This document shows positions 33,444 to 43,359 of a stretch of 64,000 nucleotides of DNA, one piece after another. The DNA lies in the NCBI GenBank assembly GCA_019115745.1, contig DXDA01000068.1:62001-126000 (forward strand). The letters are read 5' to 3'. Every line of letters starts with the position of its first letter. Within the stretch, counting starts at the first letter, position 1. The notes beneath the pieces were generated by a model. The model was not told where the DNA came from. It ran no database searches and was given only the letters and a program-made list of their open reading frames with translations. This DNA comes from Candidatus Alistipes intestinigallinarum (GTDB lineage Bacteria; Bacteroidota; Bacteroidia; Bacteroidales; Rikenellaceae). Both the position numbers and the translations under genes were made by a program.

Positions 33444-34991
33444 ATGAAGCGGATTTTTACCCTTTTGGTGGTCGGTTTGACGGCCTTTTTCGTGTCGTGT
33501 GATTCCGAAGAGTCGGATACGGGCGGCAGCGAATGGTTTTCGACGCCGGAGAGCACGGTGGTGGGCACGACGGTTGAGGTTCGTTGTGCCACGAAGTTCG
33601 GCCCGGGTGTTTTGAACAGCTCGAATGCGGGCTTCATCTATGCCACGGTAAGCAACGAAGGCATGGGGGCCTTCGAGACGGCAGCGGCGGTTACGGTCGA
33701 CGGTTCGACATTGAGTGCGACGTTGAGCGGGCTCCAGGCGGAGAGTTTTTATGTGGTTTATGCCTATGCGGATCTGGGAACGGGTCGGATGCAGAGTGCA
33801 GGGAGTGCGTTCCGGACGGAGCAGAGCGAAACGCTTCCGGAACCCGATCCGGAGCGCCCGACTTTCGGAACCCCTTCGGCCCTGAACGTCACGGCGTCGG
33901 CGGCGACCTTGAGTTGCGGTTTTACGTTCGAGCGCCCGACCTCGGAGTATACGCTCCGGTTCGAGTACCGGAAGACCTCGGAGCAAAGTTATACGCAGAA
34001 ATCCGTGGCTTCGGGTTCGGGGACCAAGACCGCGACGCTGACGGGTCTGAGTGCCTCGACGACGTATGAATTCCGGCTTTGTGCCGAGTGGGAGGGCGAG
34101 AGCTATACGAGTGCGACGGGGCGTTTCACGACCTCGGCGTCGCAGGGCGGCGGTGATCCGACGGGCGGTCTGACGAAGTATTCGGGCTGGCCGGAGCTGC
34201 CGGTGGAGGTTGCGAACAGCGACTATTACTATGCTTACCATATCTGCCCGGACTTCCGGGTGGACGGCCATCTGGCCCGCAACTATACGGTCTGCTTCAG
34301 TGCCGAGCACCACTGCCCGGTGTGGGTGGCGGCGCCGCGGCACGTCTGCTACGAGAGCGGAGCCTCCCGGACGAATGCTTATGGCAAGGATCCGGATATT
34401 CCTTCCAATATCCAGTATTACAGCGATGCTACGGGCGGTGGCTGCAACAAGGGGCACATGCTGGGTTCGGCCGAGCGGTTGGTGACGAGGGAGGTCAACA
34501 AGCAGGTTTTCTACTATACCAACATCGCCCCGCAATACACCAGTAGCTTCAATACGGGCGGCGGAGCCTGGAACAACCTGGAATCTTTTGTCGACGGGCA
34601 GGTCAGTAAAAACACACAGGGCAGCAACGATACAACTTATGTGGTGATCGGTACCTATTTCAAGCCCTTTACCGATGCTTACGGTAAGAGTTGCTCGCCG
34701 GCGACGATCGAGTATGGCGGACGCAGCGACGTAACGCGCCCCTCAATGTTCTACTATCTGATTCTGCGGAGCAAGAGCGGTACAACCGGCAAGTCAGTTT
34801 ATGACCTTTCGGCCAGCGAATTGAAGTGTGCAGCTTTTGTGCTTCGTCACAACATGGAGAAGGGCCATACTCCGCAGGCCAAGGACATGCGCTCGGTCAA
34901 GGAGATCGAGGAGCTGACGGGCTTCACCTTCTTTGCGAACGTCCCGAACGCTCCGAAGGATACCTACAACCCTTCGGACTGGGGCCTGTAA
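33444..34991 (+). CDS. Secreted lipoprotein with FN3-like repeats and C-terminal DNA/RNA non-specific endonuclease domain, copy 2
   Basis: Lipobox AFFVSC; two FN3-like modules; GCNKGHMLGSAERLV...YYTNIAPQYTSSFNTGGGAWNNLE. Confidence 0.82.
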   Translation: MKRIFTLLVVGLTAFFVSCDSEESDTGGSEWFSTPESTVVGTTVEVRCATKFGPGVLNSSNAGFIYATVSNEGMGAFETAAAVTVDGSTLSATLSGLQAESFYVVYAYADLGTGRMQSAGSAFRTEQSETLPEPDPERPTFGTPSALNVTASAATLSCGFTFERPTSEYTLRFEYRKTSEQSYTQKSVASGSGTKTATLTGLSASTTYEFRLCAEWEGESYTSATGRFTTSASQGGGDPTGGLTKYSGWPELPVEVANSDYYYAYHICPDFRVDGHLARNYTVCFSAEHHCPVWVAAPRHVCYESGASRTNAYGKDPDIPSNIQYYSDATGGGCNKGHMLGSAERLVTREVNKQVFYYTNIAPQYTSSFNTGGGAWNNLESFVDGQVSKNTQGSNDTTYVVIGTYFKPFTDAYGKSCSPATIEYGGRSDVTRPSMFYYLILRSKSGTTGKSVYDLSASELKCAAFVLRHNMEKGHTPQAKDMRSVKEIEELTGFTFFANVPNAPKDTYNPSDWGL

Positions 34992-35001
34992 GCGCACGGC
35001 G

Positions 35002-35958
35002 ATGGCCTATCCGTGGGGCGACGAACGGCGGTTCAACTCTTATGCGGGTTACTTCCGCCGACTGTTCGGGGACCGGGTGCAGAAGCTCTCGGTGGATGCG
35101 GGCTTCACGTGCCCGAACCGCGACGGAACGGTCGGACGGGGCGGGTGTACCTTCTGTATCAACGGGGCCTTCACGCCGTCGTACTGTACCCCCGCGAAGA
35201 GCATCACGCAGCAGATCGATGAGGGAATCGAGTTCCACCGCAACCGCTACCGTACGGCGCGGCACTACCTGGTCTACTTCCAGTCCTATTCGAACACCTA
35301 CGCGCCGCTGGAACGCCTGAAAGCAGTCTACGACGAAGCGCTGCGACATCCGGATGTCGTGGGGATCGTCATCGGCACACGCCCGGACTGCGTCGACGAA
35401 GAGAAACTCGACTACCTGGCTGGGTTGGCGCGAGACCGCTATGTGGCCGTGGAGTACGGCATCGAGTCGACCTCGGACGCGACGCTGCGCGCCGTGAACC
35501 GGGGACACGATTTTGCTGCGGCCGAACGGGCCGTGCGGATGACCGCCGAGCGGGGCCTTGCCGTGGGCGGGCACTTCATCCTCGGTCTTCCGGGCGAAAC
35601 GGACGACATGCTGCTGGCCCAGACCGCCCGGATCAACGCCCTGCCGCTCACGACGGTGAAGTTCCACCAGTTGCAGGTCTTCCGCGGGACGGCGATGGCC
35701 GCGGAGTACGACGCGCACCCGGATCGGTTCCGTTTCTGGAGCCTCGACGAATACCTCGATCTCTTTGTGGAGATTCTGCGGCGGCTGCGTCCGGATCTGG
35801 TCGTCGAACGCTTCGCCTCGGAGGCTCCGCCGCGCTACCACTACGGCCGCAACTGGGGCCTGGTGCGCAACGAACAACTGCTGTCGATGCTGGAAAAAAG
35901 ATTGGAGCGGCGGAATGCGTATCAAGGCGAAATTTTTACTACATTTGTAGACGAATAA
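35002..35958 (+). CDS. Radical SAM protein, YhcC/TIGR01212-like
   Basis: KLSVDAGFTCPNRDGTVGRGGCTFCINGAF (CxxxxxxxxxCxxC cluster), YFQSYSNTYAPLE, GLPGETDDML. Confidence 0.9.
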   Translation: MAYPWGDERRFNSYAGYFRRLFGDRVQKLSVDAGFTCPNRDGTVGRGGCTFCINGAFTPSYCTPAKSITQQIDEGIEFHRNRYRTARHYLVYFQSYSNTYAPLERLKAVYDEALRHPDVVGIVIGTRPDCVDEEKLDYLAGLARDRYVAVEYGIESTSDATLRAVNRGHDFAAAERAVRMTAERGLAVGGHFILGLPGETDDMLLAQTARINALPLTTVKFHQLQVFRGTAMAAEYDAHPDRFRFWSLDEYLDLFVEILRRLRPDLVVERFASEAPPRYHYGRNWGLVRNEQLLSMLEKRLERRNAYQGEIFTTFVDE

Positions 35959-36067
35959 AACCCCGGCAGGCAACAACATCCCATCCCGTGAGCAAATGGC
36001 CCGAGATTTGAGCTTCACGCCGACGACTTGTCGTTCTGTCGTGCATATTGAATAGAACAGTTCCCTT

Positions 36068-36964
36068 ATGAAACACGCTATTACTCCGGATTCCGTGTGG
36101 AAGATCGTCAAGGAGTATTTCCTGATGTTCTTCGGCATGATGATGTACTCGTTCGGGTGGATCGGCTGCGTGCTTCCGGCCAACGGTATGGGCGGCGGTG
36201 CTGCGGGTCTTTCGCTGGTGCTGTGCACGGCGCTCGAAAACCTCGGGCTGCACGTGCAGATCGGTACGATGGTCTTCTTCATCAATGCCTTGCTGCTGCT
36301 CGTTGCGGGGTTCATCGTGGGGTGGAACTTCGGGGTCAAGACGATCTTCTGCGTGCTGGTGATCTCCGTGGGGATGAACTTTTGGCAGGACGTGCTCCCG
36401 GAGGGGAACTTCCTCGGCGTGGACAACCTGCTTTCGATCGTCATGGGCGGTATCCTGGCCGGAGCGGGCATCGCGCTGTGCTTCACGCAGGGCGGCTCGA
36501 CGGGCGGTACGGACATTGTGGCGATGATCATCAACAAGTACCGGACAATCAGCTACGGCAAGATCCTGATCTACTCGGATTTCGTGATCATCGCCTCGTC
36601 GCTGCTCGTGGGCAAGGGCATCAGTGCGGTGATCTACGGTTACGTGCTGACGGCCGTGGTGGGCTATACGGTGGACATGATCATGGCCGGAAACCAGCAG
36701 TCGAGCCAGGTGCTGATCGTGACGCACGACTACGAGAAAATGGCGGACGCCATTGCACGGAATATCCACCGGGGCGTGACGCTCATCGACTCGCAGGGAT
36801 GGTACTCGAAGGAGCAGACGAAGATGGTGATGGTGGTGTGCCGGAAGCGTGAGACGACGATGATTCTGAAATTCGTCAAGACGATCGACCCGGATGCCTT
36901 CATGACCGTAGGTTCGGTGATGGGCGTCTACGGCAAGGGCTTCCAGGCGATCAACAAGGGCTGA
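36068..36964 (+). CDS. YitT family membrane protein with C-terminal DUF2179
   Basis: Multiple TM helices; NGMGGGAAGLSLVL, GGSTGGTDIVAMIINKY, VVCRKRETTMILKFVKTIDPDAFMTVGSVMGVYGKGF. Confidence 0.93.
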   Translation: MKHAITPDSVWKIVKEYFLMFFGMMMYSFGWIGCVLPANGMGGGAAGLSLVLCTALENLGLHVQIGTMVFFINALLLLVAGFIVGWNFGVKTIFCVLVISVGMNFWQDVLPEGNFLGVDNLLSIVMGGILAGAGIALCFTQGGSTGGTDIVAMIINKYRTISYGKILIYSDFVIIASSLLVGKGISAVIYGYVLTAVVGYTVDMIMAGNQQSSQVLIVTHDYEKMADAIARNIHRGVTLIDSQGWYSKEQTKMVMVVCRKRETTMILKFVKTIDPDAFMTVGSVMGVYGKGFQAINKG

Positions 36965-39222
36965 TGCCTCGCTATGCCGACATAGTTCTGCCGCTGGCGC
37001 AACCGGCCTATACGTTTGCGGTCCCCGAGGGGATGGCGGTTCGGGAGGGTCAGGCTGTTGCGGTCCAGTTCGGGCCTCGCAAATTCTATACGGGAATCGT
37101 GTGGCGGCTGCATGACCGGCGCCCCGACTTCCCGCGCATCAAATCCATACAACGTATTCTTTATGATTCTCCGCTTCTGTCGGCGGCGCAACGCTCGCTG
37201 TGGGAGTGGATTGCGTCGTACTATCTGTGCAGCGTCGGGGAGGTGATGCGCGTGGCGCTGCCGCGGCTGATGAAACCCTCGGGCGATACGGAGGAGGAGT
37301 TTTCGGAGGAGGAGTTCCGCCCCCGGACGGAGTGCTACGTATCGCTGGCGCGGGAGCTGTGGGACGAGACGACGTTCCACGAGACGTGCGAACGCCTCGA
37401 ACGCCGGGCTCCGAAACAGTACGAAGCGCTGCTGGAGATCGCTGCGGCGGGCGACGGGGAGCGCATTGCGACGGACGAGATTGCCCGTCGCCTGCTGCGG
37501 GCCGACTACGGCGTGCTGCGGACGCTGGAGCGCAAGGGGCTGATCGTGGCGACGGAACACGAACGAACGGTCGAATACGGCGGTCCGGCCTTCCGCCTGC
37601 CGGAGTTGACGCCGCACCAGCGGCGGGCGCTCGATGCGTTGCGGGAGCAGTTTGCCGCCGGAAAGAGCACGGCGCTGCTGCAGGGCATTACGGGCTCGGG
37701 GAAGACAGAAATCTATATCCACCTGATTGCCGAGACCCTGTCGCGGGGCGGCGACGTGCTGCTGCTGGTCCCGGAGATTGCGCTGACGGCCCAACTGATC
37801 GAGCGGATGGAGCGGATCTTCGGGAGCCGCGTCACGGCCTACCACTCGAAACTCACGAATCGCCGCCGGACGGAGACCTACCTGCGTCTGAGCCGCTCTT
37901 CGGGAGGCGAATTCGTCGTGGGGGTCCGGTCGTCGATCTTCCTGCCGCTGAAGCACCTGCAACTGGTGGTGGTCGACGAGGAGCACGATGCGAGCTACAA
38001 ACAGACGGACCCGGCCCCGCGCTACAACGCCCGGGACTGCGCCGTGGTGCTGGCCCGCCTGACCGGGGGCCGCACGCTGCTGGGGAGCGCCACGCCGTCG
38101 CTGGAGACGTGGTCGAACGCCGCGACGGGCAAATACGGGCGTGCGGAGCTGACCGAACGCTACGGCGCGGCGCGCCTGCCGGCGGTTTATGTTTCGGATA
38201 CGCTGCGTGCGGCCCGCCGGGGCGAACGACACGCACACTTCAACAAACTGCTGCTGGACAAGATCGGGGAGACGCTCGACCGGGGCGAGCAGGTGATGCT
38301 GTTCCAGAACCGCCGGGGCTTCTCGCCCTACGTCGAGTGCGCGGAGTGCGGGTGGACGGCGCGGTGCCCGAACTGCAACGTAACGCTGACCTACCACAAG
38401 AGCGGGCGGAAACTCGTCTGCCACTACTGCGGCCATACGGAGGATGTCCCGGCGAAATGCCCCTCGTGCCGCGTGACGGATGTGGTCCCGATGGGTTTCG
38501 GAACGGAGAAGATCGAGGAGGAGATTGCGGCGATCTTCCCCGAGGCGCGTGTCGCGCGGCTGGATCGGGACAGCGTCACCTCGGAGTCGGCCTTCAACGC
38601 CATCATCGCCGACTTCGCGGCGCACCGGACCGACATTCTGGTGGGTACGCAGATGATTACCAAGGGTTTCGACTTCGCGGGGGTTTCGCTCGTGGGGATC
38701 CTCAATGCGGACAACCTGCTGAACAATCCCGACTTCCGGGCTGCGGAGCGGGCTTTCCAGTTGATGATGCAGGTGGCGGGCCGGGCCGGGCGGCGCGATG
38801 ACGGGGGCGAGGTGGTGATCCAGACGGGCGATCCGGGAAATCCGGTGATCCGGCAGGTTGCGGCGGGTGACTACGAGGGAATGGTCCGGATGCAGTTGGC
38901 CGACCGCCAGGCCTTTTTCTACCCGCCGTATGCGCGTCTGACGTCGCTGACGCTGCGCCACCGCGACCCGACGACGCTGCGCAACGGCATTCTGGCACTC
39001 GCAACAAGCCTGCGCACGCGCTTCGGACGGCGCGTGCTGGGTCCGATGACGCCCCCCGTGGACCGGATCCGGGGCGAATACCTGGCGGGTCTGCTGCTGA
39101 AGATCGAGAGCGGGGCCTCGTCGGCCCGGGCCCGCGAACTGCTTCTGTCCGAGCTGAAACGCTTTTCCGAAAATCCGGCCTGGAAGGCCATAACCGTGGT
39201 GGTGGATGTCGATCCTCAGTGA
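36964..39222 (+). CDS. priA: Primosomal protein N', PriA helicase
   Basis: GITGSGKTEIYIHL, DEEHDASYKQ, CAECGWTARCPNCNVTLTYHKSGRKLVCHYCGH, GTQMITKGFDF. Confidence 0.97.
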   Translation: MPRYADIVLPLAQPAYTFAVPEGMAVREGQAVAVQFGPRKFYTGIVWRLHDRRPDFPRIKSIQRILYDSPLLSAAQRSLWEWIASYYLCSVGEVMRVALPRLMKPSGDTEEEFSEEEFRPRTECYVSLARELWDETTFHETCERLERRAPKQYEALLEIAAAGDGERIATDEIARRLLRADYGVLRTLERKGLIVATEHERTVEYGGPAFRLPELTPHQRRALDALREQFAAGKSTALLQGITGSGKTEIYIHLIAETLSRGGDVLLLVPEIALTAQLIERMERIFGSRVTAYHSKLTNRRRTETYLRLSRSSGGEFVVGVRSSIFLPLKHLQLVVVDEEHDASYKQTDPAPRYNARDCAVVLARLTGGRTLLGSATPSLETWSNAATGKYGRAELTERYGAARLPAVYVSDTLRAARRGERHAHFNKLLLDKIGETLDRGEQVMLFQNRRGFSPYVECAECGWTARCPNCNVTLTYHKSGRKLVCHYCGHTEDVPAKCPSCRVTDVVPMGFGTEKIEEEIAAIFPEARVARLDRDSVTSESAFNAIIADFAAHRTDILVGTQMITKGFDFAGVSLVGILNADNLLNNPDFRAAERAFQLMMQVAGRAGRRDDGGEVVIQTGDPGNPVIRQVAAGDYEGMVRMQLADRQAFFYPPYARLTSLTLRHRDPTTLRNGILALATSLRTRFGRRVLGPMTPPVDRIRGEYLAGLLLKIESGASSARARELLLSELKRFSENPAWKAITVVVDVDPQ

Positions 39223-39928
39223 ATGGTTCCGGGATGTGGCGACGCTGTTTTTTCCGGCGCGCTGTGCGGTCTGCGGGGAGCCGCTGGAGACGGGCGAGCG
39301 GAGCATCTGCACGCTTTGCCGGATGACGGCTCCGCTGACGGGCTACTGGCGCGAGGCGGACAATCCCGTGGTGCGCAGGTGCTGGGGACTGGTCCCCGTC
39401 GAGCAGGCCTCGGGCTTCCTCTTCTTCGTCCACGGCAGCGGCTGGCGGAGACTGATCCACGGTTTCAAGTACCGGGGATCGTGGCGCATGGCGCGGGAGA
39501 TGGGCGAATGGTACGGCCGCTGCCTGGCCGAGAGCGGCCTTTACGGTGGGGTGGATTGTGTCGTGCCGCTTCCGCTGCACCCGATCAAGCGGTGCCGGAG
39601 GGGTTACAACCAGTCGGAGTATATCGCCGAGGGGATCGCCTCCCAATTGGGGGTTCCGGTCGATCGCCACAGTGTCTGCCGGCGGCGCAACACGGAGAGT
39701 CAGGCCCGGAAATCGCACCGCGAACGGGCCGGGAATGTCGAAGGGGCCTTTGCGGTGCGGCATCCCGAACGGCTGGCGGGGCGCCATATCCTGTTGGTCG
39801 ACGACGTGATGACGACGGGCTCGACGCTGCTGTCGTGCGCCGGGGAGATCCTGCGGGCGGTTCCCGATTGCCGGATCAGCCTGGCGGCCCTGGCCGTCTC
39901 GCAACGCGAACTGGGCGTAAAGCCTTGA
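39206..39928 (+). CDS. ComF-family phosphoribosyltransferase
   Basis: FPARCAVCGEPL, YNQSEYIAEGIA, ILLVDDVMTTGSTLLSCAGEI. Confidence 0.93.
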   Translation: MSILSEWFRDVATLFFPARCAVCGEPLETGERSICTLCRMTAPLTGYWREADNPVVRRCWGLVPVEQASGFLFFVHGSGWRRLIHGFKYRGSWRMAREMGEWYGRCLAESGLYGGVDCVVPLPLHPIKRCRRGYNQSEYIAEGIASQLGVPVDRHSVCRRRNTESQARKSHRERAGNVEGAFAVRHPERLAGRHILLVDDVMTTGSTLLSCAGEILRAVPDCRISLAALAVSQRELGVKP

Positions 39929-40006
39929 TTCTTCCGGGTTTGCTTCTCTGTCTGTCGGCCCGGTCTTCGGAAAATGGAAAATCTTTGACTTTTCCGAGTG
40001 CACCTT

Positions 40007-40037
40007 TTTGATATGTCGGACCGAATCCGTATTTTTG
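40007..40037 (+). promoter_or_regulatory. dnaB promoter: TTTG-N19-TATTTTTG
   Basis: Full Bacteroidetes -33/-7 consensus, 25 nt upstream of the dnaB ATG. Confidence 0.75.
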
Positions 40038-40061
40038 AGGTCCGAAAACAGCGAAAAATCC

Positions 40062-41651
40062 ATGGCTAAGGAGTTCAACAATACGACCCCTCGCGGCAGC
40101 GCCTACACGCGCAACCGCGAGGCGTACGATGCCCTGACGGAGAATGCGGGAAACGTTCCGCCGCAGGCCGTCGAACTGGAGGAGGCGGTGCTCGGAGCGC
40201 TGATGCTGGAGAAGGACAGCATCATTGCGGTGCAGGAGTTCGTCACTCCGGAGGCGTTCTATACCGAGGAGCACCGCCTGATCTACAAGGCGATCGAGGA
40301 GCTGTCGATGGAGCTGAAGCCCATCGACCTCTATACCGTGACCGAGCGTCTGAAGGCGAAGAAGGAGCTGAAGAAGGTGGGCGGCGCGTCGTACCTGGCG
40401 CAGTTGACCCAGAAGGTCGGCTCGGCGGCAAACGTGGAGTTCCATGCGAAGATCATCGCGCAGAAATATGTCCAGCGGGAGCTGATCCGCTCGGCGACGG
40501 AGATCCAGAAACGCTCGTACGACGAGTCGACCGACGTGACGGAGCTGATCGGCTTCGCCGAGGGCGAGATCTTCAAGGTGGCCGAGGGTCATGTGAAGCG
40601 GTCGGTGCAGTCGTCGAAGGAGATCCTGGCGCGGGCATTGATGCAGATCGAGGAGGCGTCGAAGAATACGAGTTCGTACAGCGGCGTACCGTCGGGTTTC
40701 ACGGCGCTGGACCGGGTGACGCTGGGCTGGCAGTTGTCGGACCTGATCATCGTGGCGGCGCGGCCTTCGATGGGTAAGACGGCCTTCGTGTTGTCGATGG
40801 CGCGCAACATGGCGGTCAACTACGAGCAGGGCGTTGCCTTCTTTTCGTTGGAGATGTCGGCCGTGCAGTTGATGATGCGTCTGATCATCGCCGAGACGGG
40901 CCTTTCGGGCAACGACGTGAAGTCGGGACGGCTGACCCCGGAGCAGTGGCGCCACCTGGAGTCGGCGACCAAGCCGCTGGGTGCGGCTCCGCTCTATATC
41001 GATGATACGCCGGCGCTTTCGGTCTTTGAGTTCCGCTCGAAGGCGCGGCGTCTGAAGATCCATAACGACATCAAGATCATCATCATCGACTACCTGCAGT
41101 TGATGACCGGCAATCAGGATACGAAGGGCAACCGCGAACAGGAGGTGGCCTTCATCTCGCGGACGCTGAAGGCGATTGCCAAGGAGTTGAACGTTCCGGT
41201 GATCGCGCTGTCGCAGTTGAGCCGTGCGACGGAGATGCGCGGCGGCTCGAAACGGCCCCAGTTGTCGGACCTCCGCGAGTCGGGCGCCATCGAGCAGGAT
41301 GCCGACATCGTGGCGTTTATCCACCGTCCGGAGTATTACGGCATCAACCAGGATGAGAACGGAATGCCGACGGCGGGGATGGCCGAGATCATCCTGGCGA
41401 AGCACCGTAACGGTGCGGTTTGCGACGTGAACCTCCGCTTCCTGAAGGAGCAGGCCCGTTTTGCGGATATGGAGGATTCGATGCTTCCGCCGTCGGACGC
41501 CGCGGAGAGCCAGCAGGCCTACGACGATTATGCCAGCGGTTCGAACAACCTCCCGGGCGGCTTCGGGGGCAGCAGTGCCCTGAACGGAGCCATGGGCGGG
41601 GAGTTCGATCTGAACCGCTCGGCGCATCTCGACGAGGAGGCGCCGTTCTGA
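40062..41651 (+). CDS. dnaB: Replicative DNA helicase
   Basis: QAVELEEAVLGALMLE, VAARPSMGKTAFVLSMARNMA, IIIDYLQLM, ALSQLSRATE. Confidence 0.97.
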   Translation: MAKEFNNTTPRGSAYTRNREAYDALTENAGNVPPQAVELEEAVLGALMLEKDSIIAVQEFVTPEAFYTEEHRLIYKAIEELSMELKPIDLYTVTERLKAKKELKKVGGASYLAQLTQKVGSAANVEFHAKIIAQKYVQRELIRSATEIQKRSYDESTDVTELIGFAEGEIFKVAEGHVKRSVQSSKEILARALMQIEEASKNTSSYSGVPSGFTALDRVTLGWQLSDLIIVAARPSMGKTAFVLSMARNMAVNYEQGVAFFSLEMSAVQLMMRLIIAETGLSGNDVKSGRLTPEQWRHLESATKPLGAAPLYIDDTPALSVFEFRSKARRLKIHNDIKIIIIDYLQLMTGNQDTKGNREQEVAFISRTLKAIAKELNVPVIALSQLSRATEMRGGSKRPQLSDLRESGAIEQDADIVAFIHRPEYYGINQDENGMPTAGMAEIILAKHRNGAVCDVNLRFLKEQARFADMEDSMLPPSDAAESQQAYDDYASGSNNLPGGFGGSSALNGAMGGEFDLNRSAHLDEEAPF

Positions 41652-41694
41652 CACGGGTCGCGGATTTTGAAACAACGATAAAAAGGAGACCACC

Positions 41695-43236
41695 ATGTTC
41701 GTACGCACGTATGCCGGAGCCCTGTTGGGGATCGACGCCGTGAAGGTGACCGTCGAGGTCAACATCACGGGCGGCGGTTTGGGACTGTACCTTGTCGGAC
41801 TTCCGGACAATGCCGTGAAGGAGAGCGAGCAGCGAATCCGTGCGGCGTTCGAGAATTCGGGCGAGCGGATGTCGGGCCGGAAGGTGGTTGTGAGCCTGGC
41901 CCCGGCGGATCTGCGCAAGGAGGGGTCGGGTTTCGATCTGCCGATTGCGGTGGGGATCCTCGCGGCGATGGAACGGGTCCATGCCGAGGCGGTTTGCGAC
42001 ACGATGTTCGTCGGGGAGTTGTCGCTCGACGGGTCGCTGAAACCCGTGCGGGGCGTGCTTCCGATCGCCATTGCGGCGCGTCAGGCGGGGCTGCGGCGGC
42101 TGATTCTTCCGGTGGAGAATGCCGGGGAGGCGGCGGTCGTGACGGAGCTTGAGGTGCTGGGGGCAGGGACGCTGCGCGAGGTCATGGAGTGCCTGAACGG
42201 CGAACGGACGATCCCGCGTGCGGAGCCTCCGAGCCGCGACCCGTTCGAGACGCCGGATCAGCGCTATGCGGAGGATTTTGCCGACGTGAAGGGCCAGACG
42301 CACGTGAAACGGGCGCTGGAGATCGCGGCGGCGGGCGGTCACAACGTGCTGATGATCGGAGCTCCGGGTTCGGGCAAGACGATGCTGGCGCGGCGCCTTC
42401 CGACGATCCTCCCGCCGCTGACGCGCGAGGAGGCGCTCGAAACGACCAAGATTCACTCCGTGGCCGGGAAGACGGAGTTTGCCGGCGGTTTGATGACCCT
42501 GCGGCCGTTCCGGGCCCCGCACCACCTCACGTCGCAGGTGGCGCTGATCGGCGGCGGACAGTCACCGCGCCCGGGTGAGGTGTCGCTGGCGCACAACGGC
42601 GTGCTGTTCCTCGACGAGCTGCCCGAATTCGGGCGGAGCGTCCTCGAAGTGCTTCGGCAGCCGCTGGAGGAGAAACGGATCGTGGTTTCGCGGGCGAAAT
42701 ACAGCGTGGAATATCCGGCGAACTTTACGCTCGTGGCGGCGATGAACCCCTGCCCGTGCGGCTACTACAACCACCCGACGAAGGAGTGTACGTGCTCTCC
42801 GGGGGCGGTGCACCGCTATATGGGGCGCATTTCGGGCCCGCTGCTGGACCGCATCGACTTGCAGGTGGAGGTGACTCCGGTGCAACCCTCCGAACTGACC
42901 TCGGCGGCCCCGGGCGAACCGAGCTCGGCGATCCGCGAACGGGTGATTCGGGCCCGGGAGGTGCAGGCCGCCCGGTTCCGCGACGTGGAGGGGGTGCATA
43001 CCAACTCGATGATGGGGAGTTCGCTGCTGCGGAGTTGCTGCCGCCTGGACGGAGCCTCTGCGGCGCTGCTGGAGCGGGCCATGGAGCGGCTGTCGCTCTC
43101 GGCCCGGGCCTACGACCGGATCCTGAAGGTGGCGCGGACGATCGCCGATCTGGCCGGACACGCCGAGATTGCGGCGGAGGATATCGCCGAGGCGATCGGC
43201 TACCGCTCGCTGGACCGCGGCACGTGGGGCCGCTGA
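41695..43236 (+). CDS. YifB/ComM-family Mg-chelatase-like AAA ATPase
   Basis: VEVNITGGGLGLYLVGLPDNAVKES, MIGAPGSGKTMLARRLPTILPP, GEVSLAHNGVLFLDELPEF, NPCPCGYYNHPTKECTC. Confidence 0.96.
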   Translation: MFVRTYAGALLGIDAVKVTVEVNITGGGLGLYLVGLPDNAVKESEQRIRAAFENSGERMSGRKVVVSLAPADLRKEGSGFDLPIAVGILAAMERVHAEAVCDTMFVGELSLDGSLKPVRGVLPIAIAARQAGLRRLILPVENAGEAAVVTELEVLGAGTLREVMECLNGERTIPRAEPPSRDPFETPDQRYAEDFADVKGQTHVKRALEIAAAGGHNVLMIGAPGSGKTMLARRLPTILPPLTREEALETTKIHSVAGKTEFAGGLMTLRPFRAPHHLTSQVALIGGGQSPRPGEVSLAHNGVLFLDELPEFGRSVLEVLRQPLEEKRIVVSRAKYSVEYPANFTLVAAMNPCPCGYYNHPTKECTCSPGAVHRYMGRISGPLLDRIDLQVEVTPVQPSELTSAAPGEPSSAIRERVIRAREVQAARFRDVEGVHTNSMMGSSLLRSCCRLDGASAALLERAMERLSLSARAYDRILKVARTIADLAGHAEIAAEDIAEAIGYRSLDRGTWGR

Positions 43237-43318
43237 TTTTCGCGGCGTTCGGAGCGGGGCACTGATTCTCGCGGTATTCGGAATGGGGCTGCTGATTTTT
43301 GCGGCGTTCGGAGCGGGG
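43230..43318. repeat. Three tandem ~30-bp repeats at the yifB stop codon and into the yifB-murG gap
   Basis: CCGCTGATTTTCGCGGCGTTCGGAGCGGGG / CACTGATTCTCGCGGTATTCGGAATGGGG / CTGCTGATTTTTGCGGCGTTCGGAGCGGGG. Confidence 0.9.
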
Positions 43319-43359
43319 CTGTTGGGGATGTGAAAAAGTATTGGGAAAAAGGACAAAAT

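Noticed and set aside
32748-34535. 595-aa minus ORF
   Set aside because: Antisense to the two nuclease genes; no signal peptide or domain.
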